Positions 1 to 8,912 of a DNA stretch of 64,000 nt are shown piece by piece. The DNA is taken from the NCBI RefSeq assembly GCF_020531845.1, contig NZ_JAJAVF010000004.1:476045-540044 (forward strand), written 5' to 3'. The notes below the pieces were generated by a model that did not search any database, was not told where the DNA came from, and saw only the letters and a list, made by a program, of their open reading frames with translations. Position 1 is the stretch's first letter. Each line of letters starts with the position of its first letter. The DNA is from Methylobacillus methanolivorans (GTDB taxonomy: Bacteria; Pseudomonadota; Gammaproteobacteria; Burkholderiales; Methylophilaceae). The translations under genes were made by a program, and so were the position numbers.

Positions 1-1007
1 CCGGCGGTGAACTGGCCCGCGTGTTGGCTGCTGGTGGCGATCCTGCCAAGGTGGTGTTTTCTGGCGTGGGTAAGACCGAGGGTGAAATGGAAGCGGCATT
101 AAGCGCCGGGATTTTCTGCTTCAACGTTGAATCTGCGAGTGAGCTGGATAGACTCAATGAAGTCGCTGCTCGGTTAGGCAAAGTGGCCCCGGTGTCATTG
201 CGCGTCAACCCGAATGTTGATGCCAAGACGCATCCTTATATTTCAACAGGCCTCAAGAACAACAAGTTTGGCGTGGCTTACGAAGATGCATTTAGCCTTT
301 ATAAGCGCGCATCTGGTTTGCCGCACATCGCTGTGCATGGGGTGGATTGCCACATTGGCTCGCAATTGACGGAACTATCTCCTTTCCTTGATGCGTTTGA
401 TCGCGTACTGGTGCTGGTGGATCAGCTTGAGGCAGAAGGCATTCATATCGAGCATATTGATCTCGGTGGTGGCATTGGTATCTGTTATGCAGATGAAACC
501 CCGCCAGATTTCGCCGTATACGCAGCGGCTATGCTTGAGAAGCTAGGTGATCGTCAGGTCAAGTTGGTGTTTGAGCCAGGGCGTGCATTGGTCGGTAATG
601 CCGGGGCCTTGATCACCAGGGTTGAATATCTGAAGCATACCGAAGCCAAGAATTTTGCGATTGTCGATGCCGCGATGAACGATCTCATGCGTCCAGCGTT
701 GTATGACGCGTATCATGAGATCGCTGCTATTACCCCGGCAGTTGATCAATCTAAGGCTCAGGTATATGAAATTGTCGGCCCGGTGTGTGAGAGCGGTGAC
801 TTCCTCGGACATGACCGTACACTGGCATTGCAGCAAGGTGACCTGCTGGCAGTTCTGTCTGCTGGTGCTTACGGCATGAGCATGAGTTCAAACTACAACA
901 CGCGCCCAAGAGCGGCTGAAATTATGGTGGATGGTGATCAGGTTCACCTGATCCGCCAGCGTGAAACCATAGAGCAACTGTTCGCCCTGGAAAAGATTCT
1001 CGGCTAA
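1..1007 (+). CDS. lysA: Diaminopimelate decarboxylase, 5' end cut by window
   Basis: PLP-dependent cytoplasmic enzyme that decarboxylates meso-diaminopimelate to L-lysine, the last step of lysine biosynthesis. The reading frame is open from base 3, upstream of any plausible start, so the gene begins outside the window; about 335 residues are visible. The N-terminal part carrying the PLP lysine is therefore missing here. Family motifs are clear: HIGSQ near base 350, the glycine-rich GGGIGI near 465, EPGR near 575 (phosphate binding), the catalytic CESGD near 785, and the C-terminal [10 protein letters not shown] segment near 870. Alanine racemase/ornithine decarboxylase relatives share the fold, but CESGD plus the SSNYNTRPR stretch is typical of LysA. 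The stop is followed after 39 bases by a small membrane-protein gene on the same strand. Confidence 0.95.
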   Translation, partial: GGELARVLAAGGDPAKVVFSGVGKTEGEMEAALSAGIFCFNVESASELDRLNEVAARLGKVAPVSLRVNPNVDAKTHPYISTGLKNNKFGVAYEDAFSLYKRASGLPHIAVHGVDCHIGSQLTELSPFLDAFDRVLVLVDQLEAEGIHIEHIDLGGGIGICYADETPPDFAVYAAAMLEKLGDRQVKLVFEPGRALVGNAGALITRVEYLKHTEAKNFAIVDAAMNDLMRPALYDAYHEIAAITPAVDQSKAQVYEIVGPVCESGDFLGHDRTLALQQGDLLAVLSAGAYGMSMSSNYNTRPRAAEIMVDGDQVHLIRQRETIEQLFALEKILG

Positions 1008-1046
1008 ACTGTTGCGACAAGTCAAAAAAGATAAAAGGAGATTGAA

Positions 1047-1235
1047 ATGCGCCTGATACTTGCCATTTTCCTACCCTGGTTGCAGTTCTTTACCATAGGT
1101 CGCCCGATTGCAGGCATCATCTGCCTCATCCTGCAAATTACCATTATCGGTTGGCTGCCTGCTGCGATCTGGTCCGTATATGCGCTGAGCGAATACAAGA
1201 CTGACCAGAAAATCCAGAGAGCGTTGCAGAAGTAA
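1047..1235 (+). CDS. YqaE/Pmp3-like small membrane protein
   Basis: 62-residue hydrophobic protein with two predicted transmembrane segments (about residues 4-20 and 24-46) and a short charged C-terminus. The pattern of proline and glycine residues around the first segment (FLPW, GRPIAG) resembles the YqaE/Pmp3 (UPF0057) proteolipid family, small inner-membrane proteins linked to membrane potential or stress in other organisms; the biochemical role is not established. A good ribosome binding site, AAAAGGAG, lies seven bases before the ATG. It follows lysA by 39 bases and could be co-transcribed, but a functional link to lysine synthesis is not expected. Transcription probably ends at the hairpin just downstream. 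Confidence 0.75.
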   Translation: MRLILAIFLPWLQFFTIGRPIAGIICLILQITIIGWLPAAIWSVYALSEYKTDQKIQRALQK

Positions 1236-1254
1236 CCTGGGAGGTTTCCCTAAA

Positions 1255-1286
1255 ATAAAAAAGCCAGCAATTTGCTGGCTTTTTTA
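1255..1286. terminator. Bidirectional Rho-independent terminator
   Basis: The stem AGCCAGC / GCTGGCT (1262-1268 and 1274-1280) with an AATTT loop is flanked by A-rich sequence on the left and T-rich sequence on the right. It can therefore stop transcription from the lysA side and from the opposing type I secretion operon, whose last gene ends at 1308. Confidence 0.85.
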
Positions 1287-1307
1287 TTGTCTTTTGCATG
1301 AGGATAT

Positions 1308-3023
1308 TTAGGCAGGCCTCAGGAGCTTTTCCTTTGGCCCATCAGCGGCAATCTTGCCGCTATCCATGGCAATGATGCGTTGTACTGCCGTCATCATGGC
1401 GGCGCTATGGCTGATCATGACCAGGTTGCCATTGCAGATCACTTGCGGCAGGCGCTGGGCCAAGAGTTGTTCGCCTTCGGGGTCTAGGCCTAGGCTAGGT
1501 TCGTCCAGTAGCAGGATGTTGCTTTGTTGGGCAAAGGCTCTTGCCAAGGCAACTTTCTGACGTTGGCCGCCGGAGAGGTTACTACCACGGTCAGCAATGG
1601 CCATGGTGAGCGTAAGCCTGCCTTGCTTGAGTTCATCCTCTAAGCCAGAGGCCCACAATGCGCGTTGCAGGCGTTCGCTCTGCGGTTTGCTACCAGCCAG
1701 CAATAAATTGGCTTCCAACGTGCCTGCAAACAGCACAGGCTCCTGTGGCTTGTAAGCCATCCAGCGTGCACGGTCTTCAGGGGCAATGGCATGCAGCTCA
1801 TAGCCATCAATTAATATTTCACCTTCATCGGCAATACTTAATCCTGCTATCAGCTTGAGTAGCGTGCTCTTGCCTGCACCTGGACGGCCCAGCAGGCCGA
1901 TTTTTTCGCCCGCGATAATGTTGAGGCTGACGTTATCCAGTGCAGCAGGGCGATCAGGATAACGCTTGGTCAGACGCAACAGGGTGATGTCACCCTTAGC
2001 TTCTGGCTTGTTCACCTTGAAGGAGGCATGCGGCGCGGATTGTGCAATGTCTTGGCTGACGCCGTGCGCAGCCTTGCCGGATTCCAGCAGGTCGTCCATC
2101 CGTTTGGCCGAGCGTGCAAAATCTTCCCATTTGCCGAGTACCAGATATAGCGAGGTTACCAACATCATGGCGCGCGCTGCCAGCAGTGAGCATGCAATGA
2201 GGCCACCTACAGACAGCATGCGTGCCTCGATCAGGTAGGCGCCTAGGGTGAGCACGGCTACCGTGGTGAAGGTCATCATGCCTGCCGAGAGCGTGTTGCT
2301 ATGGCTGGCAGAAAGCCTGCGTGCGGCTTCCAGTTCACTTACTTTATCTGATTGCGTGCGCCAGCCTTGCAATAGGCCGGTGACGCCTGGAATGGTGCGC
2401 ACTACCTCCATGCCCTGCAATATCTCGCCAATATAGGCCATACGCTGGGTGGAGGTTTTCTCAGCATCGCGGTTCAGACGCAAAGTCTGGCGCTGTACGA
2501 GATAGCCTATGCCAGCATAAATAAGTGTGAGTACGCCCACCAGAATCATGATCGGCCAGGCAATAAAGCCAATGACCAATAGATACAGAAGGTAGAATGG
2601 CAAATCTGCAATTGCCAGTAGATAGGTGGAAGAAACGAAATTCAGCGCATTGGTCAAATCACGATAATGTGCGAGGAAAGTCGCCACGCCGCCTGCCGGC
2701 ATGTCACGGTCAGCAAGCAGCTTGTGCCACAGCCCTTCATCCGTCTTGCGCGCCATATCGGCTGCCACACGCTCCACTGTCCAGTTGCGCGTGATACGCA
2801 TACCCACGTCTAGCGCGATGAAGATCAACATGCCGATCACCAGGGCCCACAATGTCTCAAAAACCCCGTTGCTGACGATCTTGTCGTACACCAGCATGGA
2901 GAACAGCGGCAGCAGGATTTGACCGCTGTTGATCAAAAGGCTGGAGAGTCCTACCTCCAACCACTGGTTGCGGAATAATTGCCAAAGACTAGCAATTGGG
3001 GGAGATTTTTTATGCTCAATCAT
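1308..3023 (-). CDS. Type I secretion ABC exporter (permease-ATPase)
   Basis: Inner-membrane ABC exporter of a type I secretion system, which would drive export of the RTX protein encoded just upstream. The N-terminal half (about residues 15-300) is an ABC type 1 membrane domain; the C-terminal half is the ATPase with Walker A GRPGAGKST (about 379-387), signature LSGGQRQ (about 481) and Walker B ILLLDEPS (about 502). At 571 residues it matches the PrtD/LssB-like exporters and lacks the N-terminal C39 peptidase or peptidase-like domain of HlyB-type proteins. The ATG at 3023 forms TGATG with the stop of the RTX gene, indicating translational coupling; a TTG one codon upstream is an alternative. 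It is the last gene of a six-gene minus-strand operon. Confidence 0.9.
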   Translation of the reverse strand: MIEHKKSPPIASLWQLFRNQWLEVGLSSLLINSGQILLPLFSMLVYDKIVSNGVFETLWALVIGMLIFIALDVGMRITRNWTVERVAADMARKTDEGLWHKLLADRDMPAGGVATFLAHYRDLTNALNFVSSTYLLAIADLPFYLLYLLVIGFIAWPIMILVGVLTLIYAGIGYLVQRQTLRLNRDAEKTSTQRMAYIGEILQGMEVVRTIPGVTGLLQGWRTQSDKVSELEAARRLSASHSNTLSAGMMTFTTVAVLTLGAYLIEARMLSVGGLIACSLLAARAMMLVTSLYLVLGKWEDFARSAKRMDDLLESGKAAHGVSQDIAQSAPHASFKVNKPEAKGDITLLRLTKRYPDRPAALDNVSLNIIAGEKIGLLGRPGAGKSTLLKLIAGLSIADEGEILIDGYELHAIAPEDRARWMAYKPQEPVLFAGTLEANLLLAGSKPQSERLQRALWASGLEDELKQGRLTLTMAIADRGSNLSGGQRQKVALARAFAQQSNILLLDEPSLGLDPEGEQLLAQRLPQVICNGNLVMISHSAAMMTAVQRIIAMDSGKIAADGPKEKLLRPA

Positions 3024-6000
3024 CAAGCGGTTAACCAGTGAACCGTGGCAATCGCATTGGTACTCGCATCTCGATCTGCTGCAGAGGCATAGATAAAGTA
3101 ATCCACTCCAGTAGCACCGGAGACTGTAGTTGCAAAATTATTATAGTAGGCATCTGAAATCGTCAATCTATCGCCTGTAGTAGGATCACCAGCATTGGTT
3201 GGCGCATCGTTGTATATCGTGATGGCAACTGATTGGGATGCGGTAGGTGTGCTATTGGCACCATTGACAATATTGTTAATGGTGATGGCATCGATAACAA
3301 AATTGTTAAGTGATCCATCGCCTTTCACATCAAGCACTTCAACATTTGTCACTTTTGCACCACCAGCACCGCTACCTGTATAGAACGTTGAGAGATTGTA
3401 GTTCTGTCCATCCACAAAACCCTCTAGTTTCAAGGTATCCCGGCCATCACCCCCATTGATGCTAGTAAAGCGGTCGGGGAACGGTGTAGGAGTATTGGAT
3501 GCCCCACTTACGTTGACTGAAGCAATGATGTAATCATTGCCACTGCCACCTGAGACGACATCCTGGCCGAGACGGGCATCAATCCAGTCATTGCCATCAC
3601 CGCCGAATATAGTGTCATTCCCCAGCCCGCCTATAATGCTGTCATCTCCTCCGCCTCCATAGATAAGATCATTGCCAGCCCCACCATAAATAGTGTCATT
3701 GTTACTGTTGAGGTTGCCTCCACTGCCTGGGGTTGTATCCTGATTATCACCATAAATCGTGTCGTTACCTGCACCGCCGTAAAGTAGATCACGGCCAGTA
3801 CCGCCTATGATGAGATTACCCGCATCTCCTGCGCCGGTGGTATCCACGCCACCATAAATCGTATCGTCACCGGCACCACCTAGCAGGGTATCGGCACCAT
3901 TGCCGCCAATGATGAAGTCGCGACCACTTCCACCGTCTATTCTGTTGGCACCGCTATCGCCCTTGAGAAAATCGTTATATTCGGTACCTATCAAATTCTG
4001 TATTTGCACCAAACTGTCTGTCCCTATGGAGGTTCCCAGCGTGCCTGTGCCCGCAGTGCCAAGCTGGGCGCTGTCCCCGGCAATAATATCCCGGGCCGTG
4101 GCAGCCTGGAGCGTCACCGCGATGCCATAGTTATTGAAGGTATGCTCGACGTTTATCGAAGCAGTAGTAGAGAGGTCAATATAGACGCCATTGTCGGCAT
4201 GGAAATAGGTCGCGGTGTTATTGCCACCGCCACCGATCAGGGTATCGTTGCCGCCCATGCCTTCCAGAGTGTCATCGCCCCCCAGACCCTCGATCAGATT
4301 GGCATTGTTATCTCCATAAAGCGCATCTGCTCCGCTGCCGCCTCTCAAGTTATTGATGTTGGTTAAGGTGTCTCCAGCAGCATCCCCTGAGATGCCCACT
4401 GCACCTATCACTGTAGAAACCCCTGTTAAGGCACTGGTGAGTAGCTTGACCGTAACACCACCTGTCGAAGTTTCGTAACTGGCAGTGTCAATGCCGTTGC
4501 CACCATCGAGCACATCAGCCCCAGCGCCTCCAATCAGGGTGTCATTGCCGTCATCACCCACCAAGGAGTCATTGCCATCTTCCCCTAGAATTCGGTCATC
4601 CCCGTTACCACCATGGATAGTATCGTTTCCGGCCCCGCCATTTAATGTATCGTTTCCATCCATGCCTTCAATACTGTCATTACCATCACCAGTATTAATT
4701 TCATTGGCGACAGCACTGCCATAAACCGTATCGTTGCCGCTGCCGGTCGTAATATGTTCGATATTGCTAACCCTGACTGCCTGATTGCCACCATCTATCG
4801 TCACCATGCCATCCGCAAGGTTGACGACCAAGGATTGTGTCACGCCAACATAGGTAAGCCTGTCCGTACCGGCACCACCATCCACAGTGGTCTGGGCATT
4901 GCCCACCGTGATGACGTCATTGCCATCCCCAGTGAAAATCGAATTGATACCACTTCCGGCTGACACTGTGTCAGCACCTGTGCCGGAGATGATTGTGTTA
5001 TTGCCGTTAGCAACAGTAACCAGATTATTGCCATTGCCAACATTGATGGAATTATTGCCTCCACCGGCAGATACCGTATCGTTGCCCAGTCCTGTCGTGA
5101 TGTTGTTGTTGCCAGCACCCACCGTGACATTGTTCGCGCCATCACCAGCATTGATCGTATTGTTGCCATTAGTCGCGATGATGATGTCATTGCCTGCACC
5201 GGCAGTGATCGTGTTGTTGCCGCTACCAACACTGATGCGGTTATCGCCCGTTCCGCCGTCTATGGTGTTATTGCCATTGCCTGCTGTGACGGTATCATTG
5301 CCATCACGCGCGTTGATCACACTGGCAAAGTTGGCAACCGTGATCGTATCGTTGAAGTCGGTGGCATTGATATTCTGTATATTGAGCAACACATCCGCGC
5401 CGCTACCACCGCTGACCAAAGTTTCTACCGTGGTATCTTCGATATTTACGCTGATAGCAGAACCTGCATACTTGAAATCAACAGTATTATTGCCAGTTCC
5501 GCCATCAATGCGGTTGGCATCATTAGTCGCAACAATTACATCGTTGCCACTGCCTGTCGTGATATTGGAAATGCCACTCAAGATGTTGGTGATGCCATTC
5601 ACCGTGCCCGATACCAAGTCCACATCAAGGTGATCGCTAACGCCGGTGTAAATCAGCGTATCGTTACCGCCATTTCCATTGATCACACCGCTTTTTACCC
5701 CGCCAGAATCCCCTGGCGCGACGGAAACCCTGAATGTATCGTTGAATGCAGTGCCGATTAGATTTTCAATCTTAATCAGGCTGACATTGCCACTGGCGCT
5801 GGTGGCAGTGCCTGTGCCCGCCTGATTCAAAGTCACGGATACTGCTTGCAACCCTGCAAAGCTGGCGGTATCGATGCCGCCCTCACCATCAAGTGTATCT
5901 GCACCACCGCCCCCCACCAAAGTATCATTGCCGTCACCGCCAATCAGACGGTTAGCACCAGCATTGCCTTCCAGTAAATCATCGCCAGCACCCCCCGTCA

Positions 6001-7480
6001 GGTTCTGGATATTCGCATACGTATCGGCTGCAACACCGCCACTGACAGTGCCTGTATTTGAAACAAGAGAGGCACTGACATTCTGGCCAGCAATCATGTT
6101 TTCATAACTGGCAGTATTGTTCCCCAAGCCGCCATCAAGCTGATTGGTGCCATGGCCGCCAATCAATGTGTCGTTGCCTGCGCCAGCGCTGATGATGTCA
6201 TTGCCGTCGCCGCCGTCTATTTTATAGCCGATGCCATTGGCTGGAAGCACCATAATGGCTTCGCCATTCTTGGTGGCGATAAAATCATCGGCGGTGGTTG
6301 CATCAATGTATCGAAAGTAGAAGTCTTTACCTACTTCGAAAGTGAATGGGCCGGAAGTGCCTTTGATATAAGCATTAATCGTGAAGTCGGGGGTCGTAAG
6401 GGTACCACCAACATCGTAGGTAATATTTAAATCGATAGAGCCATCTGCATTCAATGATGCAGGATTAATAAACCATGTAGTGATGCCGTTGCTAGTGACA
6501 GATGTTACTCCTGGTCCTGTGATGCTAAAGCCTGGAGGTAAAGTATCGGATGAGGTTAATCTGACGGTGTCAATATTGTCCAACCCGTTGGTACTGAGAT
6601 GAAATATTTTGCTCCAAGTCTCGTCGTTGGAGGAGAAGCCAGCCGTATTCCAGTGAATGTTATCGTCACCACTGGTTCCGGTAATCACTTCATTGTGTGC
6701 TTGGCTGGAGGCATTCCGCGCGGTGGAATTGAAAACAGAATCTTCGGCTTGTGATGCATCACGTGCACCAGTGGGTAAACCAGTTTGTGAGATGTCTCCC
6801 GCTACCTTGAAGCTTTCATCGTTATATAGGCTGCCATTAATGACAGGCAAGCCAATGTTCAAGTTTTCTGCAGTCTCCACCCGATTCCCCAACCGATAAG
6901 TCGACGGTTGATCCACCCTTGGTGGAATGATCGCATCCATTGCTTCACCACTATTATTGCCTCGACCATTGAGGCTGCCGCGTTGTACTTGAGCTGCGGC
7001 AGGCAGCGTTTGGGCTTGTGGTAGTGGGGCGGCCGGGGCTGATGGCGCTGAGGTGTGGTTGTTCATTGCCATGAACAATGAGGTGTAGTCGATCTCGTCT
7101 GGCTGGAGTTCGGTCAGGCGGGTGTCGATGTTTTCGCTGATGATGCGCAGGTTGCCGGCATCGGCAGCATCCACGGTGCCAACTTGCTGAAACAGTTCGG
7201 TTAGGCTGGTGTTGAATTTGTCGCCGCCAAATTCAACCTTGGGGGCGTTGGGCTCTAATGCGTCAAGAGCCCCGTTGGGGATGATGATAAAGGAGCCATC
7301 GGCAAAGCCCAGCACCAAGTCTACATCGGCAACATCGACAGACTTGAGTGCGCCATGGCTTTCTGTCAGGCGAATGATACCGTCTGCACTGGCCTCTGCC
7401 CGCGTGACGTTGGTCACGTGGTTTTGCTTGGTGCTTGGGCCGTTACGCTGTTCAGTGACTGCGGGTTGGGTAATTGCCAT
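3023..7480 (-). CDS. Giant RTX calcium-binding secreted protein
   Basis: 1485-residue protein, the probable substrate of the surrounding type I secretion genes. Residues 1 to about 150 form a non-repetitive head with a segment (VDLVLGFADGSFIIIPNG, near 55) that recalls the prefix domain of large BapA/SiiE-like type I adhesins. From about residue 420 to 1345 there are several blocks of glycine/aspartate nonapeptides of the GGxGxDxLx type, which fold into calcium-binding beta-rolls outside the cell. No Sec signal peptide is present, and the last about 130 residues are repeat-free, as expected for an uncleaved C-terminal type I signal. No protease, lipase or toxin domain was recognised, so adhesin or surface-layer roles are more likely than an enzyme; this is inference. 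AAGGAG precedes the ATG. The stop overlaps the ABC exporter start. Confidence 0.88.
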   Translation of the reverse strand: MAITQPAVTEQRNGPSTKQNHVTNVTRAEASADGIIRLTESHGALKSVDVADVDLVLGFADGSFIIIPNGALDALEPNAPKVEFGGDKFNTSLTELFQQVGTVDAADAGNLRIISENIDTRLTELQPDEIDYTSLFMAMNNHTSAPSAPAAPLPQAQTLPAAAQVQRGSLNGRGNNSGEAMDAIIPPRVDQPSTYRLGNRVETAENLNIGLPVINGSLYNDESFKVAGDISQTGLPTGARDASQAEDSVFNSTARNASSQAHNEVITGTSGDDNIHWNTAGFSSNDETWSKIFHLSTNGLDNIDTVRLTSSDTLPPGFSITGPGVTSVTSNGITTWFINPASLNADGSIDLNITYDVGGTLTTPDFTINAYIKGTSGPFTFEVGKDFYFRYIDATTADDFIATKNGEAIMVLPANGIGYKIDGGDGNDIISAGAGNDTLIGGHGTNQLDGGLGNNTASYENMIAGQNVSASLVSNTGTVSGGVAADTYANIQNLTGGAGDDLLEGNAGANRLIGGDGNDTLVGGGGADTLDGEGGIDTASFAGLQAVSVTLNQAGTGTATSASGNVSLIKIENLIGTAFNDTFRVSVAPGDSGGVKSGVINGNGGNDTLIYTGVSDHLDVDLVSGTVNGITNILSGISNITTGSGNDVIVATNDANRIDGGTGNNTVDFKYAGSAISVNIEDTTVETLVSGGSGADVLLNIQNINATDFNDTITVANFASVINARDGNDTVTAGNGNNTIDGGTGDNRISVGSGNNTITAGAGNDIIIATNGNNTINAGDGANNVTVGAGNNNITTGLGNDTVSAGGGNNSINVGNGNNLVTVANGNNTIISGTGADTVSAGSGINSIFTGDGNDVITVGNAQTTVDGGAGTDRLTYVGVTQSLVVNLADGMVTIDGGNQAVRVSNIEHITTGSGNDTVYGSAVANEINTGDGNDSIEGMDGNDTLNGGAGNDTIHGGNGDDRILGEDGNDSLVGDDGNDTLIGGAGADVLDGGNGIDTASYETSTGGVTVKLLTSALTGVSTVIGAVGISGDAAGDTLTNINNLRGGSGADALYGDNNANLIEGLGGDDTLEGMGGNDTLIGGGGNNTATYFHADNGVYIDLSTTASINVEHTFNNYGIAVTLQAATARDIIAGDSAQLGTAGTGTLGTSIGTDSLVQIQNLIGTEYNDFLKGDSGANRIDGGSGRDFIIGGNGADTLLGGAGDDTIYGGVDTTGAGDAGNLIIGGTGRDLLYGGAGNDTIYGDNQDTTPGSGGNLNSNNDTIYGGAGNDLIYGGGGDDSIIGGLGNDTIFGGDGNDWIDARLGQDVVSGGSGNDYIIASVNVSGASNTPTPFPDRFTSINGGDGRDTLKLEGFVDGQNYNLSTFYTGSGAGGAKVTNVEVLDVKGDGSLNNFVIDAITINNIVNGANSTPTASQSVAITIYNDAPTNAGDPTTGDRLTISDAYYNNFATTVSGATGVDYFIYASAADRDASTNAIATVHWLTA
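3450..6220 (-). repeat. RTX nonapeptide repeat region in the coding sequence
   Basis: Tandem degenerate 27-base units encode glycine-rich nonapeptides. Canonical GGxGxD units (for example GGDGNDTL) occur near 6150-6220, 5900, 4500-4700 and 3550-3900. A distinct central stretch (about 4896-5300) is asparagine-rich with GNGNNTI-like units and few aspartates. Confidence 0.85.
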
Positions 7481-7547
7481 GGTGGTACTCCTTTTTCAAT
7501 TGGTGGCCTGGCATAGTGCTAGGCTGCAACATTGCATACTCGGTCAA

Positions 7548-8885
7548 TCAACGACGTTGCTTGTTTGCCTCTTCTAATAACGTGGCTAATAGGGCACGTT
7601 GTTCTGCTGGCGAGAATCTATCCATCATGTTGGTGATGTTGGTGCGTAGCTCCATTGAGTCATCGGTCATACGCGTCATCATGTCGCTCATGCGTGAAAG
7701 ATCGGTGCCCTGGCGTGCCGTGGTCTGGATCAGTTCAGAGAAGTGATCGTTGAGCTGGGAGAGCATGTCGGCATTGCCACGCTCCATCATGCTTAGAATG
7801 GTGCCGAGCTGACGGCCTACGCGTTGCAACTCGCCACGGAACTGCGAAACGGATTCGTTGTGGTCTGCCATTGCGCGCATCATTTCACTACGCTGCTTGT
7901 TGAAGTTATCCAGTTCAGCCTGCAGCGCACGATCCTGCAAGCGTGAAGATTCACTCAGCCGCTCTTCAATGCGGCGCAGCACGCGGATTTCCTCGGTAGC
8001 AATTTCACGGCGGAACTTGAGTTCGGCCGGGTCCATGTTGGCGAGGTAGCCGGCGCTACCCGCAGCGTCAGATTCGATGACGACAGTTTCGCCTGTAGTT
8101 GTGGTGGCGACATTGCCTGCCTGACCGTTGTTGGCAAGGCGTGCAATTGCTTGTTCGATATGCTGTGCAACTTCTGAGCCCAGGATGGAAAGCACTTCTT
8201 GTGTACAGCGGCGCACAGCGACCATCATGAAGCCGAGGATGATGGAGCCGAGCAAGCCAAACAGCGAAGCTGAGAAGGCGATACCCATGGAGCGCATTGG
8301 GGCACGCATGCGGGAAACCATGTCACGGAAGACTTCAACTGGGCTATCGACACCAACATTGATCGTGGCAAAGCTGGAAATCAGTACAGCAATGTCATCC
8401 AATGTCGCCAGCAAGCCAATGAACGTACCCAGCAGGCCCAGGCCGACCAATAGGCTGGTCAGGAATTGTGGCAGGGCATTGCGGTTGGTCAGGCGGCGGC
8501 CTGCGCTATTGAGTTCTGCATCAATCGCGACTTGCTCCTGGTGGGCAATGCCACGACCACTGGATGCCGCCATCATGCGTAATACATAGGCGATATCGCC
8601 ATCGTAAGCTTGTGCCCTGTCTTGCAGTTGGGCAGGGCCTTCACCGGATTGTATGGCATCGGTGAAGTCCTCCAGTTTGCTGGCTTCACGCAAGAGTCGG
8701 CGCACATTAAACAGTATCAGGATGCCGCCAAGGATGGTGATGAAGAAGATGGCGTAATTGATCTGCGGATGCGGGTTCTCGACCAAGGTTTTGACGATGG
8801 CCTCATGATAAACGGCAGCCCCCAGCAATAGCAGTACAAATGGCAAAGCCGCGTAAAAGTAGTAAATTCTTAGTCGCTTTAGCAT
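7548..8885 (-). CDS. MotA/TolQ/ExbB-like proton channel protein (SiiB-like)
   Basis: 445-residue inner-membrane protein. Two N-terminal transmembrane segments (about 8-27 and 43-62) are followed by a cytoplasmic stretch. A MotA/TolQ/ExbB-type core then has two further hydrophobic segments: about 135-160 with the GLGLLGTFIGLL motif, and about 200-226. The last about 150 residues are charged and probably coiled-coil. MotA/TolQ-type subunits pair with a MotB/TolR-type partner to conduct protons; the likely partner is encoded two genes upstream (10215-10976). In Salmonella SPI-4 an equivalent pair, SiiA/SiiB, accompanies the type I system for the SiiE adhesin, and that is the closest functional precedent. 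The gene sits between the HlyD-like adaptor and the RTX substrate. A role in powering or gating RTX export is inference. Confidence 0.8.
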   Translation of the reverse strand: MLKRLRIYYFYAALPFVLLLLGAAVYHEAIVKTLVENPHPQINYAIFFITILGGILILFNVRRLLREASKLEDFTDAIQSGEGPAQLQDRAQAYDGDIAYVLRMMAASSGRGIAHQEQVAIDAELNSAGRRLTNRNALPQFLTSLLVGLGLLGTFIGLLATLDDIAVLISSFATINVGVDSPVEVFRDMVSRMRAPMRSMGIAFSASLFGLLGSIILGFMMVAVRRCTQEVLSILGSEVAQHIEQAIARLANNGQAGNVATTTTGETVVIESDAAGSAGYLANMDPAELKFRREIATEEIRVLRRIEERLSESSRLQDRALQAELDNFNKQRSEMMRAMADHNESVSQFRGELQRVGRQLGTILSMMERGNADMLSQLNDHFSELIQTTARQGTDLSRMSDMMTRMTDDSMELRTNITNMMDRFSPAEQRALLATLLEEANKQRR

Positions 8886-8912
8886 GTGGAGCTTACCTTT
8901 AACAAATAATCT

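Noticed and set aside
3450..6220. CRISPR-like repeat array
   Set aside because: The periodicity is the 27-base RTX nonapeptide code within one open frame, degenerate and without spacers.
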